A DNA stretch of 64,000 bases from the NCBI GenBank assembly GCA_020848035.1, contig JADLAX010000052.1, positions 115,152 through 179,151 on the forward strand, read 5' to 3'. The DNA comes from Anaerolineae bacterium (lineage in GTDB: Bacteria; Chloroflexota; Anaerolineae; Promineifilales; Promineifilaceae). The notes beneath the pieces were generated by a model. The model worked only from the letters and a program-made list of their open reading frames with translations. It did not search any database and had not been told where the DNA came from. Below, piece after piece: positions 36,049-44,277 of the stretch. Made by a program: the position numbers and the translations under genes. How positions within the stretch are numbered: position 1 is the stretch's first letter; each line of letters opens with the position of its first letter.

Positions 36049-36093
36049 CGTTCACCTCGTGTTGAATCAGATTGAGCCGATTTTACCACCAGG

Positions 36094-36132
36094 CAAACAA
36101 AAGTGGCGGATCCAGTCAACCTGGTCCGCCAC
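36094..36132 (-). terminator. Terminator of the small stress-like gene
   Basis: On the minus strand GTGGCGGACCAG and CTGGATCCGCCAC form a stem (one bulged base), followed by TTTTGTTTG. It lies past the stop at 36178. Confidence 0.75.
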
Positions 36133-36177
36133 CTCAAAACAGTTTTCATCCTTGTAAATTGGTCTGAAAATATGTGC

Positions 36178-36537
36178 CTACGAGCTAACCGCCACCTTTT
36201 CGCCGGATTCTTCCAGGATGGTGCGGACGCGCGGCAGGTTGTCGTCATCGTCTACGTCTACCACGACCAGCACGCCGCCGTTCTGCACGTTGCGCCGAAA
36301 ATATTCTGCCTCTTCGGTGTCCAGGCTCCAGGAGGAAAATAGATTGCCAGCCACGGGCACCACGGCTGCGCCACGGTCGGCACCCAGGGTTGGGGCGGCG
36401 GCAACGGCCGTATCGCTCGCTTCAGCCGCACGTGAGATGGTTTCAAATTCAATATCGTCCATGCCCGCCGTGGTCAGGGCGTTAATGGCTTCTTCAGCCT
36501 TCATTTCATCCGCAAATAAGCCAATAAGCTTGGTCAT
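36178..36537 (-). CDS. Small general-stress-like protein (DUF1269/GSP17M-type)
   Basis: A 119-residue soluble protein starting MTKLIGLFADEMKAEEAINA, a beta-alpha unit typical of general-stress proteins of the 17M/DUF1269 type that move toward or insert into membranes. A Gly/Ala-rich middle (AAAPTLGADRGAAVVPVAGN) is followed by DTEEAEYFRRNVQNGGVLVV. No catalytic residues are seen. It is flanked by a terminator and by a divergently spaced metallophosphoesterase on the same strand, and is probably monocistronic. Function is unknown. Confidence 0.75.
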   Translation of the reverse strand: MTKLIGLFADEMKAEEAINALTTAGMDDIEFETISRAAEASDTAVAAAPTLGADRGAAVVPVAGNLFSSWSLDTEEAEYFRRNVQNGGVLVVVDVDDDDNLPRVRTILEESGEKVAVSS

Positions 36538-36670
36538 CTGTGTCGCTCCTTTTGCCTCAAGATTGTCACTTCAGCATACCTGCTGACCGGATTGGGCTAA
36601 ATATGTCCTGGCACAAAAGTAGGATACAGAGAGGGTAGAACCCTCAAGATTGGCCCAATCTGAAGCTGGC

Positions 36671-37483
36671 TCAGGGGCGGGGAAAGGTGTGCTGATGAAT
36701 GATCGTCTGCTCCGGCAGCAGGTGGACGAAGTTGAAGCCGGGCAGGTAGTCCGGGTCTTCGCGCACGATGGCGTCGTTGGGCCAGGCGGCAAATTGGGCG
36801 AATAGGCTGGGTACGGCCGTATACAATACCCCGTCCCGCATCGTCTGCATCGATTGGTGGATGTGCCCGTAAAAGACGCCGCGCAGCCGCTCCCGCGCGG
36901 GCCGCAGCGCCTGGTGCAGGGCGTCGCCGTTCAGCACCAGCATGTTCTGGTCCATCCAGATGGAGTTCAGCGGCAGGGCGGGGAAGTGCATAAAAATGGC
37001 GAGGGGTGGGCCAACGGCCGTTGCTTCCGCCCGCACCACATCCAGCTGCGCCTCAGACAAAATGCCGTGCGGATCGATCTCATCTGGCCCGCGCGCGTCC
37101 AGCACCACAAAGCGGTACCCCTTCACTTCGAATGCGTAAGACAGCACGTCCGGGTCAGCGGTGAGCGGCTGGTGCGGCCCCAGCGTCATGAAGCGGCGAA
37201 TGTCCCGCGCCCGGTCGTGGTTCCCGGTAACGTAATACACGGGCATGGTGAGCTGGCTAAAAACGGCCGCTGCCCGCCGGTAAGATGCATCATCGGGGTC
37301 GGTCACCACGTCACCCGTGTGCACCACAAAATCGGGTGGGGTGGGCAGGTTGTTGATGAGCGCCACGGCCCGTTCCACGCACGGTTGGGGTTGGTGGCCA
37401 TGACGAGAATAACCGGCCGTTGGGCCAAAATGCGAATCACTGATGTGAACAAAATAGATGGTTTCCGTTGGCTTTTCCATCAT
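36671..37483 (-). CDS. Metallophosphoesterase, cyclic-nucleotide phosphodiesterase-like
   Basis: A 270-residue calcineurin-like phosphoesterase with the complete dinuclear metal signature: HISDSHFG (motif I), VVHTGDVVTD (II), YVTGNHDRARD (III), FMHFPALPL (IV) and FYGHIHQS (V). The pattern is that of class III phosphodiesterases (CpdA/Icc). The protein is soluble, without a signal peptide. Substrates in the family include cAMP, cGMP and phosphodiesters of lipids; none can be assigned. Either of two adjacent Met codons could be the start. Downstream on the same strand is a small stress-like gene; upstream are two long inverted repeats and the end of the nuo operon. Confidence 0.9.
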   Translation of the reverse strand: MMEKPTETIYFVHISDSHFGPTAGYSRHGHQPQPCVERAVALINNLPTPPDFVVHTGDVVTDPDDASYRRAAAVFSQLTMPVYYVTGNHDRARDIRRFMTLGPHQPLTADPDVLSYAFEVKGYRFVVLDARGPDEIDPHGILSEAQLDVVRAEATAVGPPLAIFMHFPALPLNSIWMDQNMLVLNGDALHQALRPARERLRGVFYGHIHQSMQTMRDGVLYTAVPSLFAQFAAWPNDAIVREDPDYLPGFNFVHLLPEQTIIHQHTFPRP

Positions 37484-37506
37484 TCCTTAAAGCTCCTGCG
37501 AAAATA

Positions 37507-37560
37507 GGACACAGATGAACGCAGATAAAAATCTGTGAAAATCTGCGTTCATCTGTGTCC
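37507..37560. repeat. Perfect 20-bp inverted repeat (ACACAGAT family)
   Basis: GGACACAGATGAACGCAGAT and ATCTGCGTTCATCTGTGTCC are exact inverse complements around a 14-nt loop, just upstream of the metallophosphoesterase gene. The family also appears at 13060-13088 and 18696-18725. Confidence 0.92.
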
Positions 37561-37599
37561 CTTTTATTTGTGGTAGTGAGCCATGCATAAAGTCTCATG

Positions 37600-37647
37600 T
37601 GAAAATAAAAACGGCGCTGGATGTGTGTTCACATGTCCAGCGCCGTT
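37600..37647 (-). terminator. Strong terminator at the end of the nuoA-M operon
   Basis: On the minus strand the stem AACGGCGCTGGA with CATGTG pairs with CACATCCAGCGCCGTT (2-nt bulge), followed by TTTTATTTTC. It lies about 50 nt past the nuoM stop. Confidence 0.9.
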
Positions 37648-37696
37648 GTTTTAAACAGAATGAGAGGCGGGCCGAACAAGCCCGACTCGTCGAAAA

Positions 37697-39193
37697 TTAA
37701 TTGCCCGCGATTAGCACGGAGCCGATGTCCGACACCAGTTGGGAGACGGTGCCGTTCATCAGGTCAAAGTAGCCGGAGGGGGCCACGCCAATCCAGATGA
37801 TGAAGAGCAGGAAGGCGAGCATAATCGCCAGCTCGCCCACGTTCAGGTCGCGCAGCTTTTGGTTGGCCGGATTGTCCAGCGGCCCCATGAAGACCCGTTG
37901 GAACATCCACAGCAGGTAAACGGCCGCTAGAATCACCCCCGTCGTGGCAAAGGCCGTGTAAATCCACGGATTTGGCCCCAAGGATTCTGCGCCCATCGAG
38001 CCCAGCAAGATGGTGAACTCGCCCACGAAGCCGTTTAAGCCGGGCAGACCCATGCTGGAGAGCGTCACAATCAGCGTCAGGGCGCTGAAAACGGGCATCG
38101 CTTTCCACACGCCGCCGTACTCCTTGATTTCGCGCGTGTGGCGCTGCTCGTACAGCACGCCGACGATGAAAAACAGCGCGCCCGAGCTGATGCCGTGGTT
38201 CACCCCCTGCAAAATCGCCCCCTGGATGCCCTGGTTGTTCAGCGAGAAGATGCCCAACATCACAAAACCCAAATGGCTGATACTGGAGTAGGCCACCAGT
38301 TTCTTCACATCTTTTTGGGCAAAAGAAACAATCGCGCCGTAAATGATGCCAATAATGGCCAGCACGGCAATTGCCGGAGCAAAGTGGACCGAGGCCTCCG
38401 GGAACAGCGGCAGGTTAAAGCGCAAAAAGCCGTAAGTGCCCATCTTTAGCAGCACGCCCGCCAGAATGACGGAACCGGCCGTCGGTGCTTCGGTATGCGC
38501 ATCGGGCAGCCAGGAGTGGAACGGGAAAATCGGCACTTTGATGGCAAAGGCGATGGCAAAACCCAGGAAGAGCCAGCGTTGGGCATCGGCAAAAAGGGAC
38601 TGGTTGGCAATCAAGTCCGGCAAAGAGAAAGTGTCCGCTTTGATGCCCATGTAGAGGATGCCCAACAGCATGAGCAAAGAGCCAGCCATCGTGTACAGGA
38701 AGAACTTGATTGCGGCGTACACCCGGTTTTTGCCGCCCCAAATGCCAATCAGGAAGTACATCGGCACCAGGGTGAACTCCCAGAAGATGTAGAACAGGAA
38801 CAAATCCTGGGCCAGGAAGACGCCCAACATGCCAACTTCCAGCAGCAGCATGAAGATGTAATACTGCCGTACCTGGGTGCTGATGGCGTTCCACGAGGAG
38901 GGGATAGCCAGCATCATGATGAAGGTGGTCAGCAGCACCATGAGGATGCTGATGCCATCAACGCCCATGTGGTACTCAATGCCCCACGCTTCGATCCAGG
39001 GGCGGTTATCCACCAGCTGTAACCCGGCCAAACCACCGTCGTACTGGCCCAACACGATGAGCGACAGCACAAAGGTGACAATCGAGGTGCCAACCGCCAC
39101 AATTTTGTACGAGTTGTCTGATTGGTTACGCATCAACAGCAGGATGAGAACACCTGCCAGCGGGAAAAATGTTAGAAGTGATAAAATGCCCAT
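37697..39193 (-). CDS. nuoM: NADH-quinone oxidoreductase subunit M
   Basis: A 498-residue antiporter-like subunit of complex I with about 14 helices. Key features are EVGMLGVFLAQDLFLFYIFW (with the channel Glu), FPFHSWLPDAHTEAPTAGSV, ISHLGFVMLGIFSLNNQGIQ and SMGLPGLNGFVGEFTILLGS. It is the last gene of the nuoA-M operon, 84 nt after nuoL, and is followed by a strong terminator. nuoN, normally next, is displaced by about 7 kb. Confidence 0.97.
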   Translation of the reverse strand: MGILSLLTFFPLAGVLILLLMRNQSDNSYKIVAVGTSIVTFVLSLIVLGQYDGGLAGLQLVDNRPWIEAWGIEYHMGVDGISILMVLLTTFIMMLAIPSSWNAISTQVRQYYIFMLLLEVGMLGVFLAQDLFLFYIFWEFTLVPMYFLIGIWGGKNRVYAAIKFFLYTMAGSLLMLLGILYMGIKADTFSLPDLIANQSLFADAQRWLFLGFAIAFAIKVPIFPFHSWLPDAHTEAPTAGSVILAGVLLKMGTYGFLRFNLPLFPEASVHFAPAIAVLAIIGIIYGAIVSFAQKDVKKLVAYSSISHLGFVMLGIFSLNNQGIQGAILQGVNHGISSGALFFIVGVLYEQRHTREIKEYGGVWKAMPVFSALTLIVTLSSMGLPGLNGFVGEFTILLGSMGAESLGPNPWIYTAFATTGVILAAVYLLWMFQRVFMGPLDNPANQKLRDLNVGELAIMLAFLLFIIWIGVAPSGYFDLMNGTVSQLVSDIGSVLIAGN

Positions 39194-39276
39194 TCTCTCT
39201 CCAAAAACCTAACTGGTTTCCTCGTTCCATGCCAGACCGACCTGGGTGGGCGGGCCTGACAGCCAAAAGAAGTTGT

Positions 39277-41505
39277 CTAACCGGATATAGCCGGCCACAA
39301 GAAGTAAGCCAAAAGTGCCACCGTGCCTAGCAAAATGCCCAGCGCATAAGTGCGGGCATAGCCGGTCTGCGACAGGCGCAGGCCGCCAGACAGCCAACGG
39401 GCCACCTGCCCGGCCCCATTGACCAGGCCGTCCACCCCCTGTCGGTCCAGCACATCGGAAGCAAAGTTAGAAAAGCCCACAAACGTGTCGCGAATAACGC
39501 GCTCGTGAAAGAAGTTGTGCCACAAATCCCAATCAATGGTGTAGCCCAAGAAGTCGGCCAGCCGGTTGAAGAGGGGGATGATCCCCTTCATGTAGAGCGT
39601 GTCAAACGGCAGCACGGCCATCCACCAGATGGGGGTGCTTTGCAGCGGGTCGCGCTCATCGGCCGTTTGCCAGCGGTTGCGGTAAACCAGAAAGGCGGCG
39701 GCCAGCAGGGCCAATACGGCCAGAACCGTGGAGATGGCGGCGACGTCGAACTGGATCCAGGTTGGGGTGTGCGGCATGTGCACAATGCCTTCTTCGGTCA
39801 GTTCAAACGAGGCAATCGAATGCTCCAGCCAATGTTCCAGGGCCAGGTTGATACCGTAGTCGTGGGCCTCGTGGGCCGCTTCGTAGGCCGCTTCGCTGAA
39901 GAAGGGGAAGTTGAGCAGGCCACCTAACACAGCCAGCGCGGCCAGGACCATTAACGGCCGTGTCATCAACGGTGAACTCTCTTCGGCATGTTCCGCGGCG
40001 GCGTGGCGCGGCTTGCCAAAAAAGACCATCTTGAGCTGACGCCCCATGTAGAAGGCGGTACAAAAAGCGGCCACCGTCAGCATGATGTAGACGGTGAAGA
40101 AAATCGGCCCGGGATTTTTGCTGGCGTGGGCCAAAATTTCGTCTTTGGACCAGAAACCGGCCAGGGGCACGATGCCCGCCAGGGCCAGGGAACCAATCAT
40201 GTAAACGACGTAGGTGGTGCGCATTTTGTGGCGCAGCCCGCCCATCGTGCGCATATCTTGCGGATCAAAGTGGTCGTGCTCATCGTGGTGACCGTGCGAA
40301 ATGTGGTGATGGCCATGCTCCATGCCGTGAATCACCGAGCCAGAGCTGAGGAAGAGCAGCGCCTTAAAAAAGGCATGGGTAATGAGGTGGAACATCCCGG
40401 CGACGTAAGCGCCCATGCCCACGGCGGCGATCATAAAGCCCAACTGGCTCACGGTGGAGTAGGCCAGCACCTTTTTGATGTCGAACTGGGTAAAGGCGAT
40501 GAGACCGGCAAATACGGCCGTTGCCGCCCCCGTCAGCGCCACCAAATCGGGCGAAGAAATGCCAATACCAGGGAGCAGCGTTCCGCTCTCGCGCACAATC
40601 TCAAACAGCACGTTGCTGCGCACAATCAGGTAAATACCAGAGGTCACCATCGTGGCGGCGTGGATGAGCGCGGAAACGGGGGTAGGGCCAGCCATCGCGT
40701 CTGGCAGCCAGACGTACAGCGGAATCTGCGCCGATTTACCGGCCGCACCCATCAAAAACAGCGCGGTGATCGCCGTTAAAACACCACCTAGCGTCGCTTC
40801 AAACGCGCCGAATTGGACCATATGCCCACTTTCAAACATCTCCACGGCGCTGTCGAAAACGGGGGCGAACTCCAGGGATTTGAAGGTCCAGAAGGTGAGG
40901 GACATGGCCAAAATCATCGCCAGGTCACCGACGCGGTTGGCCACAAACGCTTTGCGCGCCGCGTTGGCGTTCATCGCTTCGCCCTTGGCATTTACCCGGT
41001 CGAACCAGAAGCCAATCAGCAGGAAGGAGCACAACCCCACGCCTTCCCAGCCGACAAACAGCATCAGGTAGTTGTTGCCCGTCACCAAAATGAGCATGAA
41101 AAAGAGGAACAGGTTCAGGTAAGTGAAAAAGCGCGAGAAGTTGGGGTCGCCATGCATGTAGCCGATGGCGTAGATGTGAATTAGCGAGCCGACGCCGGTG
41201 ACCACCAGCATCATGGTCACAGACAGGGTGTCGATTTGCATGGCCCACGGTACGTAGAAGTCGCCCACGTGAATCCAGTCGAACAGCACCACAATTTCCG
41301 CATGGAATTCGTGCCCTGCCAGGGCAAACAGCAAGGTAACGGCAACGGCCAGGGCGCTCAGCGCCATGACGCTGCCAAACCAGCCGGACCATTTTTCGCC
41401 AGTTTCCCGGTTGTACTCCACAAAGCGCCGCCCAACCAGGCCGTTAAACAAGACGCCAATGAGTGGAAAAACCAAAAGTAGGGGAGCTATGCTAAATATT
41501 CCCAT
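39277..41505 (-). CDS. nuoL: NADH-quinone oxidoreductase subunit L
   Basis: A 742-residue distal membrane-arm subunit with about 16 helices, including the long C-terminal lateral helix. Signatures are GWEGVGLCSFLLIGFWFDRV, AAGKSAQIPLYVWLPDAMAG and PTPVSALIHAATMVTSGIYL. The cytoplasmic loop after SGSVIHGMEHG is unusually His-rich, at about residues 392-415 (HHHISHGHHDEHDHFDPQDM). The tail (from about 560) includes LFNRLADFLGYTIDWDLWHN. It lies between nuoK and nuoM, separated from nuoK by an 8-nt-period inverted array. The His cluster could bind metal or simply be a variable loop. Confidence 0.97.
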   Translation of the reverse strand: MGIFSIAPLLLVFPLIGVLFNGLVGRRFVEYNRETGEKWSGWFGSVMALSALAVAVTLLFALAGHEFHAEIVVLFDWIHVGDFYVPWAMQIDTLSVTMMLVVTGVGSLIHIYAIGYMHGDPNFSRFFTYLNLFLFFMLILVTGNNYLMLFVGWEGVGLCSFLLIGFWFDRVNAKGEAMNANAARKAFVANRVGDLAMILAMSLTFWTFKSLEFAPVFDSAVEMFESGHMVQFGAFEATLGGVLTAITALFLMGAAGKSAQIPLYVWLPDAMAGPTPVSALIHAATMVTSGIYLIVRSNVLFEIVRESGTLLPGIGISSPDLVALTGAATAVFAGLIAFTQFDIKKVLAYSTVSQLGFMIAAVGMGAYVAGMFHLITHAFFKALLFLSSGSVIHGMEHGHHHISHGHHDEHDHFDPQDMRTMGGLRHKMRTTYVVYMIGSLALAGIVPLAGFWSKDEILAHASKNPGPIFFTVYIMLTVAAFCTAFYMGRQLKMVFFGKPRHAAAEHAEESSPLMTRPLMVLAALAVLGGLLNFPFFSEAAYEAAHEAHDYGINLALEHWLEHSIASFELTEEGIVHMPHTPTWIQFDVAAISTVLAVLALLAAAFLVYRNRWQTADERDPLQSTPIWWMAVLPFDTLYMKGIIPLFNRLADFLGYTIDWDLWHNFFHERVIRDTFVGFSNFASDVLDRQGVDGLVNGAGQVARWLSGGLRLSQTGYARTYALGILLGTVALLAYFLWPAISG

Positions 41506-41513
41506 AATTTACT

Positions 41514-41583
41514 CAATTACCTGATTACCTAATTACCTGATTACAAACGTTTGTAATTGCGTAATTGCGTAATTGGGTAATTT
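41514..41583. repeat. 8-nt-period arrays arranged as an inverted pair (nuoK-nuoL gap)
   Basis: CAATTACC TGATTACC TAATTACC TGATTACA is followed by a central AAACGTTT and then the inverse array TAATTGCG TAATTGCG TAATTGGG TAATT. The whole forms a long hairpin with octamer-unit arms in the gap between nuoK and nuoL. Confidence 0.85.
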
Positions 41584-41598
41584 CCTCCTATTCATGCC

Positions 41599-41904
41599 TC
41601 AACCTTTCATCAGGTTGATTTCGTCAATGTTGATGCTCTTCTTGCTGCGGAAAATGGTCACAATCAGTGCCAGGCCAACGGCTACTTCGGCGGCGGCCAC
41701 GGTGATGACAAAAAAGACCAACACCTGCCCGTCCAAATCGCCCAGATGACGGGCAAAGGCTACAAAGGCCAGGTTGGCCGCGTTTAGCATCATTTCAATT
41801 GACATAAACACAATGATGGCGTTGCGGCGCAGCAAAACGCCCAGCGCGCCGAGCGAAAACAGGATGGCGCTTAATGCGATGTACCAGTTGATCGTGAGTT
41901 CCAT
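41599..41904 (-). CDS. nuoK: NADH-quinone oxidoreductase subunit K
   Basis: A 101-residue three-helix subunit (MELTINWYIALSAILFSLGA at the start, then IVFMSIEMMLNAANLAFVAF with the conserved Glu in SIEMMLNAAN, and ITVAAAEVAVGLALIVTIFR with the second conserved Glu). The ATG at 41904 gives the normal NuoK length. A longer in-frame start overlapping nuoJ by about 100 nt is a shadow of nuoJ. The start follows nuoJ by 4 nt. Confidence 0.96.
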   Translation of the reverse strand: MELTINWYIALSAILFSLGALGVLLRRNAIIVFMSIEMMLNAANLAFVAFARHLGDLDGQVLVFFVITVAAAEVAVGLALIVTIFRSKKSINIDEINLMKG

Positions 41905-41908
41905 GAGC

Positions 41909-42433
41909 TTAGGCCTCTTTCTTCTTGCGGCGGGTGAAGACGGCGACGCCGATGATGGCGGCGAGCAGCAGCACGCCGGTGACTTCAAAGGGGAGCACGT
42001 AGCCTTCAAACAGGCGCAGCCCTAAAGCAACGGGACTGGCATCGATAACGGCCGTTTCTCCCCCGCTCCCAATACCACCCTGCGTCACCAAATAGCCAAA
42101 ACCCCCAACCAGCAGCACCACCAGCACAATCGCCACCGCCCGGTGATACCGTTCGCTGCCGTGCACACCCGTCATTGCTTGCAGCTGTTCCGCGCCCAGG
42201 AGCATGATGACAAACAAAAAGAGCACCATGATCGCCCCGGCATACACCGTAATTTGCACCATGGCAATAAACGGCGCATTCAGCAGCACGTACAGCACGG
42301 CAATGGCCGTAAAGTTCAGCACCAGCCAGAGGGCGCTGTGCACCGCGTTACGGCTTTGCAGCATCATGACGGCCGCCGCAATTGAAACCAGGGCCATCAA
42401 AATAAAAATAATAACTTCAGGTCCACTTCCCAT
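41909..42433 (-). CDS. nuoJ: NADH-quinone oxidoreductase subunit J
   Basis: A 174-residue five-helix subunit. The conserved core is SRNAVHSALWLVLNFTAIAV, then VQITVYAGAIMVLFLFVIML, with a Gly/Tyr-rich helix (VYAGA) known in the family for its pi-bulge. The C-terminal helix ends in a lysine-rich tail (TRRKKKEA). It lies between nuoI (30-nt gap) and nuoK (4-nt gap), in the usual order. Confidence 0.95.
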   Translation of the reverse strand: MGSGPEVIIFILMALVSIAAAVMMLQSRNAVHSALWLVLNFTAIAVLYVLLNAPFIAMVQITVYAGAIMVLFLFVIMLLGAEQLQAMTGVHGSERYHRAVAIVLVVLLVGGFGYLVTQGGIGSGGETAVIDASPVALGLRLFEGYVLPFEVTGVLLLAAIIGVAVFTRRKKKEA

Positions 42434-42463
42434 TCCAGTCGCCTTTCCTTTGCCGATCCCGGT

Positions 42464-42964
42464 TTAGCGGGGATCTTCCATCTCCGGGATGGACTTGGTG
42501 TATTTGCCCGGTTCTACGGTTTGCGGGGTGGGACGGCCGTTGATCGGCACGTCCACAATCAGCATTTCCTTCGTGTAGATAGCACTGGCCCGGTCGTAGA
42601 AGCTGAGCTCGTATTTGTCTTCCAGCACAATCGCCTGCGTGGGGCAGGCATCTTCGCAGTAGCCGCAAAAGATGCAGCGCATCATGTTGATTTCATAGGT
42701 GCTGGCATACCGCTCGCCAGGCGAAAAGCGCCGCTCGTCGGTATTTTCCGAAGCTTCCACAAAGATCGCATCGGCCGGGCAGGCGGCGGCACACAGCGAA
42801 CAGCCGATGCAGCGTTCCAGGCCGTTGTCATACCGCTTCAGCTCGTGACGTCCCTTAAACCGTTGGCGCACCGGGCGCTTGACATCTGGATAGTTGATCG
42901 TAACCGGATCGCGAAACAGATGTTTCAGCGTGGTCGCCATCCCTTTGATGATTTCACCAATCAT
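42464..42964 (-). CDS. nuoI: NADH-quinone oxidoreductase subunit I
   Basis: A 166-residue subunit carrying the two tetranuclear clusters N6a and N6b: CIGCSLCAAACPADAIFVEA and CIFCGYCEDACPTQAIVLED, each with the CxxCxxCxxxCP pattern. The N-terminus (IKGMATTLKHLFRDPVTINY) is the amphipathic membrane-associated helix typical of NuoI. It passes electrons from NuoG toward the NuoB cluster N2. It is separated from nuoH by a 120-nt gap containing two large palindromes. Confidence 0.96.
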   Translation of the reverse strand: MIGEIIKGMATTLKHLFRDPVTINYPDVKRPVRQRFKGRHELKRYDNGLERCIGCSLCAAACPADAIFVEASENTDERRFSPGERYASTYEINMMRCIFCGYCEDACPTQAIVLEDKYELSFYDRASAIYTKEMLIVDVPINGRPTPQTVEPGKYTKSIPEMEDPR

Positions 42965-42981
42965 AGAATTCTCCGAAAATT

Positions 42982-43083
42982 AGTGTTCCGCCAAACTAAA
43001 TTTGTGGGTAATGCGTAAGAGCGGAACACTTAAACCGAAGCAATTTTCACCCTAACTACCCCACAAAATTAGATTGCTTCGGT
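42982..43083. repeat. Two adjacent palindromes with complementary loops (nuoH-nuoI gap)
   Basis: Palindrome 1 has arms AGTGTTCCGC (42982-42991) and GCGGAACACT (43021-43030). Palindrome 2 has arms ACCGAAGCAAT (43034-43044) and ATTGCTTCGGT (43073-43083). The loop of the first contains AAATTTGTGGGTA and the loop of the second TACCCCACAAAATT, which are inverse complements but for one extra G. The loops could therefore pair, as in a kissing complex, or the two halves are inverted copies of one element. Confidence 0.8.
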
Positions 43084-43084
43084 A

Positions 43085-44185
43085 TTAGCCTAAACCGATG
43101 AGTTGCAGCAGCGAATCAAAAATGCCCTCTTCGTAGAGAACGATCATAACGGCCGTAAAAATAAAGTTAAACACCGAAATTGGTAGCAGCCGCTTCCAGC
43201 CCAGCCCCATCAGCTGATCGTAACGGAAACGCGGCAGAGAAGCACGAACCCAAATCATCATGAAGAGGAAGAAAACAATCTTCAAAATCATGTACAAAAA
43301 GCCAAGACCAGGCAGTTCGTCCACAAATGGGCCGCGATAACCGCCAAAAAACAGCACCGAGATAATGGCGCTGAAAATAATCATCTTCATGTACTCGGCC
43401 ATAAAAAACATGCCAAAACGCATGCTGCTGTACTCGACGTTGAACCCGGCCGACAGCTCCTGTTCCGCCTCCAGCAAGTCAAACGGAGCACGCTGCAGTT
43501 CGGCCATCATGCCAATAAAAAAGACAACGGCCGCAATTGGCTGCCGGAAGACAAACCAGCCGTTGGCCTGTGCCGCCACAATGTCGCCCATATTCATCGA
43601 ATTGGCCAGCATGATGGGAATAAGCACCGTCAGCCCCAGCGCCAGCTCGTAGCTGATCATTTGCGCCGAGGCGCGAATGCCGCCCAACACGGCATACTTG
43701 CTGTTCGACGCCCACCCGGCCAGCACCACGCCATACACGCTGATGGAGGTAATGGCCAAAATAAAGAGCACCGCCACGTTCAGGCCCGGGGCAATGGCAA
43801 AGTAAGGCGTAAATTCCGCGCCAAAGATGTTGATTTCGCCCGCCCAGGGAATGACGGCCAGCAGCACAATCGCGGGCATCACGGTGAGCATCGGGGCCAG
43901 CATGTAGGTAATGCGGTCTACCTTGCCCGGTGTCATGTCCTCTTTGAAGAACAGCTTCACGGCATCGGCAGCGGGCTGCAAGAAACCAGCCAGCAGCTTA
44001 CGCTCTGGGCCGCCGCCACGGCGGGGCAGGGGGATGTAGCCCGCCCGGTTGGGGCCAATCCGGTGCTGCAAGCGGGCCAGCACCTTGCGCTCCAGCAGGG
44101 TGGTGTAGGCAAACCCGGTGATGACGGCAAAGGAGACAATAAACCCTACAATCAAGGCGCGCAGCGCTATTTGTCCTGGTGTCAT
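43085..44185 (-). CDS. nuoH: NADH-quinone oxidoreductase subunit H
   Basis: A 366-residue eight-helix subunit forming the quinone channel. Signatures are ERKVLARLQHRIGPNRAG, LQPAADAVKLFFKEDMTP, APFDLLEAEQELSAGFNVEY (the quinone-site Glu loop) and RASLPRFRYDQLMGLGWKRL. The ATG at 44185 has a good Shine-Dalgarno (AGAGGATTTG). It lies after nuoG, across an 8-nt-period array that reaches into the nuoG stop codon. Confidence 0.97.
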   Translation of the reverse strand: MTPGQIALRALIVGFIVSFAVITGFAYTTLLERKVLARLQHRIGPNRAGYIPLPRRGGGPERKLLAGFLQPAADAVKLFFKEDMTPGKVDRITYMLAPMLTVMPAIVLLAVIPWAGEINIFGAEFTPYFAIAPGLNVAVLFILAITSISVYGVVLAGWASNSKYAVLGGIRASAQMISYELALGLTVLIPIMLANSMNMGDIVAAQANGWFVFRQPIAAVVFFIGMMAELQRAPFDLLEAEQELSAGFNVEYSSMRFGMFFMAEYMKMIIFSAIISVLFFGGYRGPFVDELPGLGFLYMILKIVFFLFMMIWVRASLPRFRYDQLMGLGWKRLLPISVFNFIFTAVMIVLYEEGIFDSLLQLIGLG

Positions 44186-44204
44186 ACAAATCCTCTTCGG
44201 AAAT

Positions 44205-44277
44205 GATTGGGTAATTGAGTAATTGGGTAATTGCGCAATTACCCCTGAATTACCGAATTACTCAATTACTTAATTAC
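44205..44277. repeat. 8-nt-period arrays as an inverted pair, extending into the nuoG 3-prime end
   Basis: GGTAATTG AGTAATTG GGTAATTG, a central CGCAATTACC, then TGAATTAC CGAATTAC TCAATTAC TTAATTAC. The right arm contains the nuoG stop (44266-44268) and its last codons, so the end of nuoG derives from the array. The same family as 41514-41583. Confidence 0.85.

Noticed and set aside
41599..42009. Longer nuoK start at 42009
   Set aside because: It overlaps nuoJ by 100 nt and gives a Pro/Ser-rich extension not found in NuoK; ATG 41904 gives the family length.
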